Of a stretch of 64,000 nt of DNA, positions 34,199-43,888 are shown piece by piece (the stretch's first letter is position 1; the number at the start of each line of letters is the position of its first letter). The notes beneath the pieces were generated by a model. That model saw only the letters and a program-made list of their open reading frames with translations. It ran no database searches and had not been told where the DNA came from. This DNA is from Microbotryum silenes-acaulis (taxonomy: Eukaryota > Basidiomycota > Microbotryomycetes > Microbotryales > Microbotryaceae), in contig QPFY01000019.1 in assembly GCA_003665825.1 (NCBI GenBank), forward strand, positions 399,828-463,827, given 5' to 3'. The translations under genes and the position numbers were made by a program.

Positions 34199-34730
34199 AC
34201 TAGTCGTTGTGGCTTCGGAAACACGCGACTTTGGGCTACTTTGGGAGGACCCCCGAAAGCCCAGCCAGAGGCGCATGCGGAAAAATGCCCCTTTTTGGCC
34301 TTTTTGTCAAAGTTTTTTACCCTATTTTGGCCCCAAAATGTCAAAATTTCACATGCGCCTCGGAAATATTATCAAAATGTGTTCTACATGCTCCAAAAAT
34401 CGCTCAAAAGTCTTCGAAAACGCGTTCCGAGCGTTTGCGGGCGCGCGGCGGCCTATCGAAAGTGGCTTGCGGCGTCGCTTCGGCTGGTGTTGCGCGTGGC
34501 TCCAGGCTTCAAACAAGCCTTCCTTGCTTTGCTGGCTGGCTCGCTGCTTCGTTGTCAGACTTTCTTTTTGCTGAAGTTGAGCTCCTTGTTTCCGCGGTGG
34601 CATTGGTGCGACTTGTAGAGGTTCTGCCGGCGGCATCTCGCAGGCCGGGCGCGCTCCGAAGGGCGGCAAACCTTTGCTCGGCATGTGCGCTCGTGCTGAT
34701 TAGGCACTCGTCCGGGTAACATGAGGTAAG
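34199..34730. repeat. Subtelomeric repeat segment beginning ACTAGTCGTTGTGG
   Basis: The junction word recurs at about 54013 and 56717, each time at the start of a repeat block. Within the segment, AAAATGTCAAAA and ATGCGCCTC words recur and are shared with 35640-36030. I see no gene. This marks the inner edge of the subtelomeric repeat domain. Confidence 0.7.
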
Positions 34731-35254
34731 GTCCGTGGTTGAACGATATGTAGTCGTTGACGGGCCTAATGACTCGATGACCTGTCGACCATCAATCATG
34801 CGGAACGGCATAGTGCCATCAATGAGGTGTGTGGAATCGCATGCTTTCTTGATGAGGCGAAGCTCCTGTACGACGACATTTGAGAGTACAACCAACGAGG
34901 CGAGCGTGTCTTGGTTGCAGTGGTTTGTTGTCACTTTGCTGTAGATGTATCGCACTGTAGGACTAACCCTTGTTTTGAGTGGCAGTTGAGCTGTGAAGTT
35001 CTCGTTTGACACAAGTCTTGTGTCCTACAGTGCGATACATCTACAGCAAAGTGACAACAAACCACTGCAACCAAGACACGCTCGCCTCGTTGGTTGTACT
35101 CTCAAATGTCGTCGTACAGGAGCTTCGCCTCATCAAGAAAGCATGCGATTCCACACACCTCATTGATGGCACTATGCCGTTCCGCATGATTGATGGTCGA
35201 CAGGTCATCGAGTCATTAGGCCCGTCAACGACTACATATCGTTCAATCACGGAC
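34731..35254. repeat. Large inverted repeat: 233-bp arms, 58-bp spacer
   Basis: Left arm 34731-34963, right arm 35022-35254. By eye the arms are complementary with a single mismatch near the outer end. Each arm carries an open frame reading inward-to-outward (YIYSKVTTNHCNQDTLASLV onward to about 75 residues) with no known motif. Near-identity implies a recent origin or ongoing correction between arms; a transcript would fold into a long double-stranded hairpin. Confidence 0.93.
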
Positions 35255-35474
35255 TAACCCCCGCGTCTCTGGTCTGAAGAGTCGGGTAGGGTAAGGTCGA
35301 ATACTGGGTGGGCTCGTCTTTGGACAACTCGATGTGAAGAGACGCGTCGGCGGGAGCGACATCGAAGGCGAGGAGCTCGGCAACCGTCATGTTGGTGAGC
35401 GGCGATAATCGATCGAAGTCATCGTCGTGCAAATAGTAGTCCTGATCTTCGTCGAGAAACAAGCATGGAATCAT
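35247..35474 (-). CDS. Possible small ORF or gene fragment (75 aa)
   Basis: An ATG at 35474 opens a frame reading MIPCLFLDEDQDYYLHDDDF, then LSPLTNMTVAELLAFDVAPA, to a stop at 35247, overlapping the right inverted-repeat arm by eight bases. Composition is protein-like (acidic, with a plausible helix), unlike the surrounding repeats. There is no known motif and it may be an exon of a truncated gene. Confidence 0.3.
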   Translation of the reverse strand: MIPCLFLDEDQDYYLHDDDFDRLSPLTNMTVAELLAFDVAPADASLHIELSKDEPTQYSTLPYPTLQTRDAGVSP

Positions 35475-35639
35475 TTCGTCGTGCTATGCTCCAGTGTCAG
35501 AACGAAGTGAAGCGGAACGGAACCTCAGGGGCCCCGTCAATATCAGCAGTGGGAAGTTATTTTTATTTTTATTTTACTTGATAGGGGTACCTAATCCCTA
35601 ATATTCTCTAACAGCCACTGAACTAAAGTGATTACCGAA

Positions 35640-36030
35640 AATGGCTAGTGACTTGTTCAAGCGCGAGCATTGCGAAGCGCGTTTCGAAGCGAAGGCAAAC
35701 GGGCCCAAAGCCATGCCGTAGGCTGCTCAGGGTAGGCCAAAATTGGGCCGACTCACGGGAAAATGTCAAAATCTGGACATGCGCCTCGGGGGCGAAACGT
35801 GTGTTTCGTCCCAAAATGTTAATTTTTTGCAATGCGCCTCGACGATTTTCAGGATTTTGGGTCCTCAAAATGTCAAAAAAAAAATGCGCCTCCGGCTGGG
35901 CTTTCGGGGGTCCTACTTTGGGGCGCGCGCTGCACTCGCGCGGCCTCGCGCGGCCCTGGGCGGCCCACTGCTCCAGACTGCTCCTTGGCCTCCGGCCGCA
36001 ACAGATGTACGGACATGTTCGTCTACTTAA
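35640..36030. repeat. Subtelomeric repeat segment with ATGCGCCTC words
   Basis: AAAATGTCAAAA and ATGCGCCTC recur about every 60-80 bases. The segment GGCTGGGCTTTCGGGGGTCC (35894-35913) is the reverse complement of the start of the 34.2-kb segment, so the two are inverted relatives flanking the large inverted repeat. No gene is visible. The preceding 35475-35639 is AT-rich with no feature. Confidence 0.65.
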
Positions 36031-36149
36031 CTTTGGGTACATAACCGAACCAGATCCTGAGGCTGTCGAAAAATCGTATACTCACTTTGAGTTTGCAAGG
36101 AGAACATGATAGCACGTGTATTGCGGGACTTATGATGATTCGAGATTCT

Positions 36150-36266
36150 CATGTCCGTACCGCAGATTTCGTGCCCGTACCGCAGATTTCGTGTCCGTAC
36201 CGCAGCCCCATGTCCGTCCATTTCTCGGTCGCGATTGCGGACACGGCGGTCTGCGGTACGGACATG
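36150..36266. repeat. Tandem 20-bp repeat inside a hairpin-forming block
   Basis: GTCCGTACCGCAGATTTCGT repeats three times, imperfectly, from 36153. CATGTCCGTACCGCAG (36150-36165) pairs with CTGCGGTACGGACATG (36251-36266), a perfect 16-bp inverted repeat. A diverged version with a single unit is at about 56934-57010. Confidence 0.85.
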
Positions 36267-36379
36267 GCCGGGAGATGTCCCGGCCGGCCGCACATGACGG
36301 CATCCGACTGGCAACGCTTCCGAGGCGCTCGCTCCGAAGTCGACTGTGACAGAAGAGTCCGTCGTCGGACAATCAAGCC

Positions 36380-38330
36380 TTTTTGCCGACAGTGCTAATT
36401 GGACCTTTCTCTCCGCACCATTACCAAATCCCTGTACTGTTTCAAACGAGGACCTTTTTACCGAAAAGAGTCGTCAGATCGACCTCACAGAGCATTGCAA
36501 TCATCGTCGAAGGCTTCCGAACTATACTAGCTTGTCCGCAAATGACTCGAAGACGGCGGTGCCGACCGCCGCATTTTTTCATCGAAGGAGGGAATTTACT
36601 CTCGATCAGGATTCACGCCGTCGGATACCATTTGCAAGCCTAGCTTATCTCTTCATGCATTTCACAGCATTGCGGTCCGCAAGGGACGGAGTCGTGCTTC
36701 CGGGACACGCCGGGCGTGACTCTTAGGCCTCGTCGGAGTCTACCATTGAGTCGCGCGATGATCATCTTGCTCGTAATCGGACCAAAGGTTTGCTCCCGAA
36801 TACGATGTCTTTCTTTCAGATGTTCCGACACACCCCGTCTACATTTTGAGAACAGACTTTGAGTAAAGAAATGTCAATTGTACAGGCGTGCTCAGTGTCA
36901 GTGACCTGGACGATCGACCTCCTCGCCACGTCGGACGCCGGCGAACTCGACCGAGTCGTTCAACGACACACGCGCAGACCACGGAGGTACTCGCTCTCTC
37001 TAGTCTTGTAGTCTTCTCACATTCCTGTTGTATCTTCACAAAACTTTGCAGCTGAGATTCTTGGATAGCAATTGCTCGACCGGACTCGAGCAAATCGGAG
37101 ACCGAGATCCCGAAGCTGAGCGCGCTCGGCGCATGGTGGCGCTTGAGTTATTAGTAGATTGGCTCGGCTCCTATGTCAGGTTCGCGCGCGCCAACGCTCC
37201 TTTCCCTCTCCCAACTCACTCGTTGACCCGACTCGACACGATTCGGCTCTGGTCCCATTACACCACAACGCTATCTCTATATAACCCAATCAGCGAGATG
37301 CAGCTTGGCCGCTTTCGACGGACGCTCGACGGGTCCCTTCGCGCCGGCTGATGCGGGCACGGAGCGACGTCGCACGACACGACTATCAGCGACTCCAACA
37401 TCGTCATCTTTGACACGATACGATGGGAAGCTGGATATGAGAGGGCTTGGTTACGCTCATCAGCGTCTGAGCATACGTCGATGCCTCTCTCGCTCGAGCG
37501 TTCTCGGTCGGAGGCGTGCTCGGTCACTGAATCGCCTCGATCACCCCGATCGCCGGATCGCCGGATCGCTACTCGACAGCTGAATGTGGTGAGTTCTTCA
37601 CTCAGATAGTATCCAGCGGTCACCACATTCGCTCACCTCATGTTCGTCTTTGCTGTTCATCGCTCTAGGTCAGATCGCGCGTTGGCCGACTCGCTGACAT
37701 CCGAGCTTCGCACCAAACCGCTCTGTGACTTGTATGACCATACTCTGCGATCACAATGCACAATCCACATCAGCACCATCGAAGAAATGCTCAACTTTCC
37801 TGAGGTCTCGAATCGATGCACACCTCACTCAATCCTCGTCGCCCCACCTCGAACACCACTGTCGACCTGTGAGGATCTCCTCCGCCACCCCCACATCGTT
37901 CACCCGCGTCGTCAACGTCGACCGAGCACTCGAATGCAATCACTTGCCGTCACATCTCTTTCTTGATCGAATCGACGGGTCTCATCGACGGGTTCTATCG
38001 ATGGGTCTTATTGACGGGTCTCATCGACGCGGCAAACTCGGAGTCCGTCGGAAATATGATGCTCGACTCGGCGAACATTTGATCGACGCCCATCCGCACT
38101 TCGCGCTCCATCGGTCGACCGACGGAGCTGACACACCTCTGCAGCTTGGTCTCCCCTTGTCCGTGGCCATCTCGTCACCACGCGTGCAAAGTCACAATCC
38201 GCTCGCCCCTCGCAATGGCCGCCTCGACCGTCGACCTTTCGCCGGACTCGGCTCACTGTCATCAATTGACCTACTCAACGTGAATGCCTATTCCACAATC
38301 GCTTCATTCTCGACCCATCTGCCAAGTTCG
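36380..38330. repeat. Subtelomeric S unit, copy 1
   Basis: Shares a fixed order of landmarks with copies at 41.6, 54.0, 56.7 and 60.8 kb: TTTTTGCCGACAGTGCTA, CGCGCGCGCCAACGCTCC, CGATGC..CTCGCTCGAGCG, GTTCAGATCGCGCGTTGGCC-like, GAGGATCTCCTCCGCCACCC and GGTCTCATCGACGCGGCAA. Rich in TCGA/CTCGAC words; frames break differently in each copy, so I regard it as non-coding apart from the small ORF discussed under findings (37640-37966 here). It ends where the duplicated protease tail begins. Confidence 0.85.
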
Positions 38331-38420
38331 CCTATTGACACGAGAGTATGGGACGGAAATCCGGGGTGGGTGGGTGTCGCTCGACGCCAGTCTCTTTGTT
38401 CGATGGCCAAGCTGGTGCGT

Positions 38421-39170
38421 GATATCTACGGGGCTGGTATAGCCGACTGGACGAGTGTGGTATGTCTAGTCGATGCTCGATCGAGGCCCGGTCTTGTGTG
38501 CGCTCGTACGCCCTTGGGCGCATGTTTCATCTTTCCTTTCGGCGCATTTACTCCGTACGCACCCAATAGAACAGCGAGCGAAATCTCTTCTGGGGAATCC
38601 AAACGACAATGCAATTCAATGGGGTCCCCATCGGCGGCAACAACGCCGACGCCATCGTCGACAGTGGTACCGTTTACATGGTTATGGTTGACGCCGTGGC
38701 CGCTACGGCCTTCGCTTCGATTCCCGGCTGGGGCTACTGTTAGAACACACAGCACGGCGTCCAAGATACACACCTACCCTTGTGCAACCCGTCCCGTCTT
38801 CACCGACTCGTTTCCCGGCGGATCGACGGCGTGGACCTCTCCGAGGATACCCTCAACTTGGGCCAAGTCGACGACACGAACTGCTTGGCCAGCGTGACGG
38901 GTGGCAGCACAATGACCCTTCTTTCTTCTTCCGCTCTGTCGTCCCAGTGCTGAGTAGAAGGTCGTTCACAATAGTGCGGTCTGGTCACTCGCCCCTGTAG
39001 AGCCAGTGTTCCCAGCTTCTGCCTTGGGAATACACGGCCCCTCTTCGTCTCGCGACTGGTGGCGCCAATGCGGCGGCCGGAGGTGCGGGCCGCAATCTTG
39101 GGCGACGAGAACCTTTACACGACGTTCGATCCGACAATGCGCCGGTTGGGTTTTCCCAGTTGAGCTAAGT
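38421..39170 (+). pseudogene. Broken 3' copy of the aspartic protease gene
   Basis: Matches the end of exon 9, the last intron and exon 10 of the protease at 27839-31583. The catalytic-domain piece GNNADAIVDSGTVYMVMVDA is recognisable in one frame, so the second active-site Asp is retained. TAG interrupts it after GWGYC, several small indels shift the frame, and a 152-base insertion lies at 38906-39057. Exons 1-8, including the first active-site Asp and the signal peptide, are absent. The left edge directly joins S-unit sequence. Confidence 0.92.
38906..39057. mobile_element. 152-bp insertion with a 6-bp direct repeat, in the protease pseudogene
   Basis: Compared with the intact protease, 152 extra bases (starting AGCACAATGACCC, ending TCGTCTCGCGACT) sit between two GGTGGC copies at 38900-38905 and 39058-39063. 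The uninterrupted gene has GGTGGC once. This is the signature of a target-site duplication, but the insert has no obvious terminal inverted repeats, coding capacity or poly-A tail. Confidence 0.6.
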
Positions 39171-39354
39171 ACAGGGTAGAGTGTGTCTAGAGTGGCCGGG
39201 GCGCGGTCCGACCTTCTTTCGTACTTTCTGATGCTGCGCCGAGGGGCTTGGAGTTGTTTTGTCTTTTAGGGCTTTACTCGGTGTGTAGCTTGCCACCGGT
39301 TGTCTAGAGTTACAGTACGAGATGTTAGGGTGGGTGTGAATACAGGGTGAATGT

Positions 39355-40336
39355 CTAAAGCGCCAGAACGCCCTTGGTCGAGGGGACATCGTCGGAACCA
39401 TCGGTTTGGATCGCCTCTCGGATCGCCAAGGCCAAGGCTTTGAAGGCGGACTCGGCTCTGCGCTTTTTGAAATTGAGGTGTCTGTCAGCATGCTGCCCAC
39501 GTGTTCTACGCAGAGAATATGATCATGGAAAAGTTGGAGGCGAGCGAACGTCGGGAGGAACTAGCCTTGCACCTGTCCTGTCGAACTCAACTTGTGGTGA
39601 TCGTTCTCGCCTCTGATTACATCCACGTGAAGCGTCACCCCTGCACCTTGGGCAAATGAATGGAAGACGTGCGGAATCATCTCGCATGACAGGTCGCCGA
39701 TTTTTTCCCGCTTGAGTTGAAGGTCGCCGCAGAAGTAAGGTCGCGACGAGATGTCGAGCACGGCTCGAGAGAGGGCCTGTCGGCCGGCAAAGGTAGTGCG
39801 CCGCGATGTCAGTGCGGGTGGAGTAAGACGGATGAAGCACTAGCTGCTGGACAAACCTCGTCGAGTGGTGCGAATCCTGTACCGTACCTCCTAATCCCCT
39901 TGCGTTCACCGAGCGCGAGCTTGAACGCCTCGCCGAGCGCGAGCGCACTGTCCTCGGCGGTGTGGTGGTCGTCGATCCACAGGTCGCCTTTGCATTTGAT
40001 GGTGAGCGACATTTTGGAGTGCTTGGCGAGCGCATGGTACATCTGGCGTATCGGCGTCGCACTCCGTGGTCACGGTACACGGAGCAGATCGCAATCGCGA
40101 TGGAAGTTGATGCACGAGGGACGAGAGATGAGGCAGGGCGGAATCGACGTCAGCGTGCAGAAGCGATAGTATGCGGGATTACTGCATGGCAAGCTCACAT
40201 GGTCAAGAAATCCGATGCCTGTGCTGATGTTGATCTCCTGCGCGGCGCCGACCGCGACGTCGAGCGTGAGCGTTATGGCGATGTCGGTCTCGTTCGTCTT
40301 GCGGTAGATCGAAGCGCTTCGTATTGTTCTAGACAT
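39355..40336 (-). CDS. HIS3: Imidazoleglycerol-phosphate dehydratase (203 aa)
   Basis: Catalyses dehydration of imidazoleglycerol phosphate to imidazoleacetol phosphate in histidine synthesis, as a Mn-dependent 24-mer in the cytosol. Four exons: 40336-40199, 40042-39857, 39776-39592, 39457-39355, phases matching. Motifs: [15 protein letters not shown] near the start; [17 protein letters not shown] across the first splice; [19 protein letters not shown] with the metal-binding His/Asp/Glu residues; [36 protein letters not shown] across the last splice, the second metal site. Length is normal for a monofunctional fungal enzyme. A nearer acceptor in the last intron (at 39481) would add eight unusual residues between HHK and AES; the farther site restores the conserved motif. 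The exon 3-4 region is duplicated at 31771-32209. This biosynthetic gene sits about 24 kb from the telomere among repeats. Confidence 0.95.
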
Positions 40337-40904
40337 GGTCAGGATGCGATGTTTGATCTAAAGCAGAGGCAGAGGGGAGACGGCGCCGGCGCGGAAGGAA
40401 GCGAGGCCGAGAGCAAGCGCGGCGCGGTCGGACGGGTGCTACGCGCGCGTCGTTCTCGTTCTCAGCAATTAGCAAATCAACCAAAGACTCGAACTCGAGA
40501 GTAGTGTGAGCTATCGGCTACACACAAGGTCCGACCCGAGTGATGCATGATATAGCTTCTCTCACTTCTCCTCCACTTCTCTCGGCTATGGGTCAACGTT
40601 GGGACTGATAGCCCGTTCTGTTTGACGATGAAACAATAGGGGCTAGTGAAATTAGCCGGACACGTAACCGTCGCGCCCCCGCCCCACTGACCTTTACCAT
40701 GCCCACGCCCATTCGTCGTCGATAAACCGCTTTGGCGGTTCACCCTCTACCCACATCGAGCTTTTAGAGCCCTCAGTCGACTTTGGTGTGAGTAGACCTT
40801 GTTGCACTGCTCAACAAGTATAACGTATCATAGGTGGGGTACAGCGCAATTACGGGTTACATTTTTGATTAGAACCCCAAATCCCCAGTGAAAATGAAAA
40901 GTGA
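40337..40904. other. Upstream region of HIS3
   Basis: About 570 bases without a convincing ORF. It should hold the HIS3 promoter. I did not see a clear Gcn4-type TGACTCA site. Confidence 0.4.
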
Positions 40905-41163
40905 CAGTGCAGGGGGAATTGCTCGTGCACTGATGAAATCCATTCATTCGGCAAAACCGCCAAATCGCAGTGCACGGGGAATTGCTCGTGCACTGCTGAA
41001 ATCCACTTTTTCGACGCTGGAGGGCGACACGGGTCAAAAACCGCCAAATCGCAGTCCACGGGGAATTGCTCGTGCACTGCTGAAATCGACTTATTCGACG
41101 CTGGAAGGCGACACGGGTCAAAAACCGCCAAATCGCAGTGCAGAGGGAATTGCTCGTGCACTG
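40905..41163. repeat. Tandem array of hairpin-forming units
   Basis: Four related units contain CAGTGCA-G-GGAATTGCTCGTGCACTG, spaced about 70-85 bases. The best unit has perfect 10-base arms, GCAGTGCACG and CGTGCACTGC, around a short loop. The intervening sequence (CGACGCTGGAGGGCGACACG, then GGTCAAAAACCGCCAAATC) is also repeated twice, nearly identical. No gene. The array could extrude as serial cruciforms. Confidence 0.88.
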
Positions 41164-41635
41164 AGAGATGGCAGTGCAGCATGAAACTCCGTGCACCGAG
41201 TAAGCCTGAGCTCAGCGCTCAGAGCGCTGAACCGAGATCGGATCCGAAACGAGATTCCCATTCGGAAATGATCGGAAATCGTCGGGGCGCGGCCTGGCGC
41301 GGTAGACTTGGATTGTGTGCAGGTCAGATCGAAGCGGTCGCTTCTTGCCGGCTCTGTAGAAGATGTGTCATGCTCGCCCACTCGTTTGTAAATACTATAT
41401 AAACGCCTCAGTCAACCTGATAAATACGAGAAAATCGTACTCGGGCTGTAGCTCGATTTTAGTGGTCCAGCAAATGCAGAAATGTTGGTACATGACGTCT
41501 GGTCGGGGCGACGATACTACAGGCGGCATGGACAGACTCAAAAGTGTGCTGGTACATTCACCACAGGGCGGCAATACAGTCAAAAACTGCGGTTTTAGAT
41601 ACATGGCTTTGGGATTTCGCGCTTAATCAGTTGAC
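41164..41635. other. Spacer between the hairpin array and S copy 2
   Basis: About 470 bases. No gene, RNA or clear repeat is visible apart from short inverted GAGCTCAGCGCTC-like words near 41208. Confidence 0.4.
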
Positions 41636-43885
41636 TGGCTCAACTTCAGGTTCGCGCGCGCCAACACTCCTTTCCCTCTCCCCACTCACTTCTCACTCGG
41701 ACCACTCGACTCGGACTCGGCACTGATCGCACCACGCCACAACTCGACTTCACATCGTTCACATGCGCCATTCAATCTGCAAGACGCAACTCGACGTCTC
41801 TCAACTACAGCTCAACGTGTCACCTCAAGCCGACTGAGGCGGGCACGCTGCGACGTCGCACAACCCGGTTAACAACACTGCCATCTTCAACACGATACAA
41901 CTAAATCCGCGAGCTGAGAGGGCGCGGTCGCTGTCAGCAGCGTGCTAGCTTACGTCGATGCATCGCTCGAGCGTTCTCGGTCGCACACGTGCTCGGTCAG
42001 CGTATCGCCTCGATCACCCCGAACGCCCCCTCGCTACCCGACCAATGACTGTGGTGAGTTCTACCTTCACATAGTAGTGAGCTCTCACCCCATTCGCTCA
42101 GCTCATGTTTGTCGTTGCTGCTCATCGCTCTAGTTCAGATCGCGCGTTGGCCGACTCGCTGGCATCCGAGCTTCGCACCGAACCGCTCTGTGACTTGTAC
42201 GACCATACTCTGCGATCACAATGCCACGTCCTCGTCAGTAACATCAACGTGATTGTCCCCCCTTCCTGAGGCCTCGCATGGATGTACACATCACTCGACC
42301 CACATTGCCGCACTGTCGGCCTGTGAGGATCACCTCGGCCACCCCCACATCGTTCACTCGCGTCGTCAACGTCGACCGATCGCTCGAATGCAATCACTCG
42401 CTGTCACATCGGGTCTCTTCGACGAGTCTCACCGACGTGGCAAGCTCGGAGTTTGTCGGAACATCTGTTGCTCGACTCGGCGACCATTTGATCGATGCCC
42501 GTCCGAAGCTTCGCACCCATCATCGACCCTCGGTCCGATCGACCGATCAACCGACCGAACTGACAAACCTCTTCCGCCCGATCTCGCGCCCGCCCCGTCC
42601 GTGCTCATCCCATCACCACGACGTGCGAAGTAACAACTCGTTCGCCCCTCGCGATGGCTTCCTCGACCGCCTCAACCGTCGACCTTCCACCGTACTCGTG
42701 CTCGATCGCCATAGACTCATTGTTATCAACTGACCTGACCTACTCATCATGAGCGCCGACCCCACGATCGCCCCATTCTCGAATCCTATGGCAATTCACC
42801 TATCGATACGATTCACCTCACCCCATGTTGTTCTGTATCGCCGCACCCGAGCTCGACACTATCCCGTGATCTTCACTTCCACACCGGCGGGTCAGCTCGA
42901 TCAATCAGGACCCCAGTCTGGTATGCTCTCCTCTGCAACCCGGGTCTCCATTGTCTCGAGTCCCTACAATACTGATGCTTTTACAAACACTCATCTGTGT
43001 TTCACAGCATTGCCCCGACATTTAGATCCGACTCGCACGTCGCCATCCTCAGCTTCGCACCGACTTGGTCACACATCGCCCCCACCCCATGCCACGAGCT
43101 TGTGATTCAATATTACGATCGCCAATACGACTTCGCTCGACCCGAGTTCTGTCATTTTCTTGGGATCAGCTTGACTCTTCGGCGCTCTTTTTGGCTGGCT
43201 CGGCACTCGAGCATTTCATCGAGCAGCTTCGTCTCGGCTCGAACCGTTCGGCACTCCGATGATCAGCTGGACCCGTCCATCTCTCAGGCAACTTGCTTCG
43301 GTTATACCGAAGCGACGATCAAGCACCAACTGACATGGGTCCGCCTCGATGTGCCCACCCTGCCCGAATCGCCACTCCAACTCGCTCGGTCAACTCGAGC
43401 TCTAACTCAACCATACTTCGAACATCGACAGCCCTTCCTTTCTGACAGCCGTCGCGACGGGACCACGTGCTCGACCACCGACGACGGGCTCAGACCGCCC
43501 ACAGTGCACAGTGAGCCATCCGATCGGAGCCCTCGCTTGCGACTTGCACTCTTTGCTGATGCGATCAAGATCTGTCGCGTCACTGCACAGTGTAGACCGT
43601 TGGTCACGAACGACCCGGACTAGGAGCGCTCCTTCGAACGGAACTTCGCAGCGATGCTTACAAGCTCGTACACCCAGCATTCGAGCCCGCAGATCACCAT
43701 CCCTCGGTACCTCTCGCCACCAGTTTGAAGCACGAGTGCGTCAATGTCGAGATGGGAGACCCGCATTGCCTCAAGCACTATCACCCCGTCTCGACCCCGT
43801 CTCGACCCCGCCGCGACTCATTCAATCGCCGGCCCTCGTGATCCGGCTCGTCGAGTCATCCGTCCACACCACTGAGCGCTGCCCT
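41636..43885. repeat. Subtelomeric S unit, copy 2
   Basis: Same landmark order as copy 1, from CGCGCGCGCCAACACTCC at about 41653. From about 42745 on it is most like copy 5 near the telomere; 42970-43660 and 62970-63655 differ by only a few bases. It stops abruptly where Helitron coding sequence begins. Confidence 0.87.
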
Positions 43886-43888
43886 AAC

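Noticed and set aside
42997..43623. 208-codon plus-strand open frame in S copy 2
   Set aside because: The copy near 63.2 kb is almost identical in DNA but shifts frame, and the similarity is explained by recent exchange. No motif.
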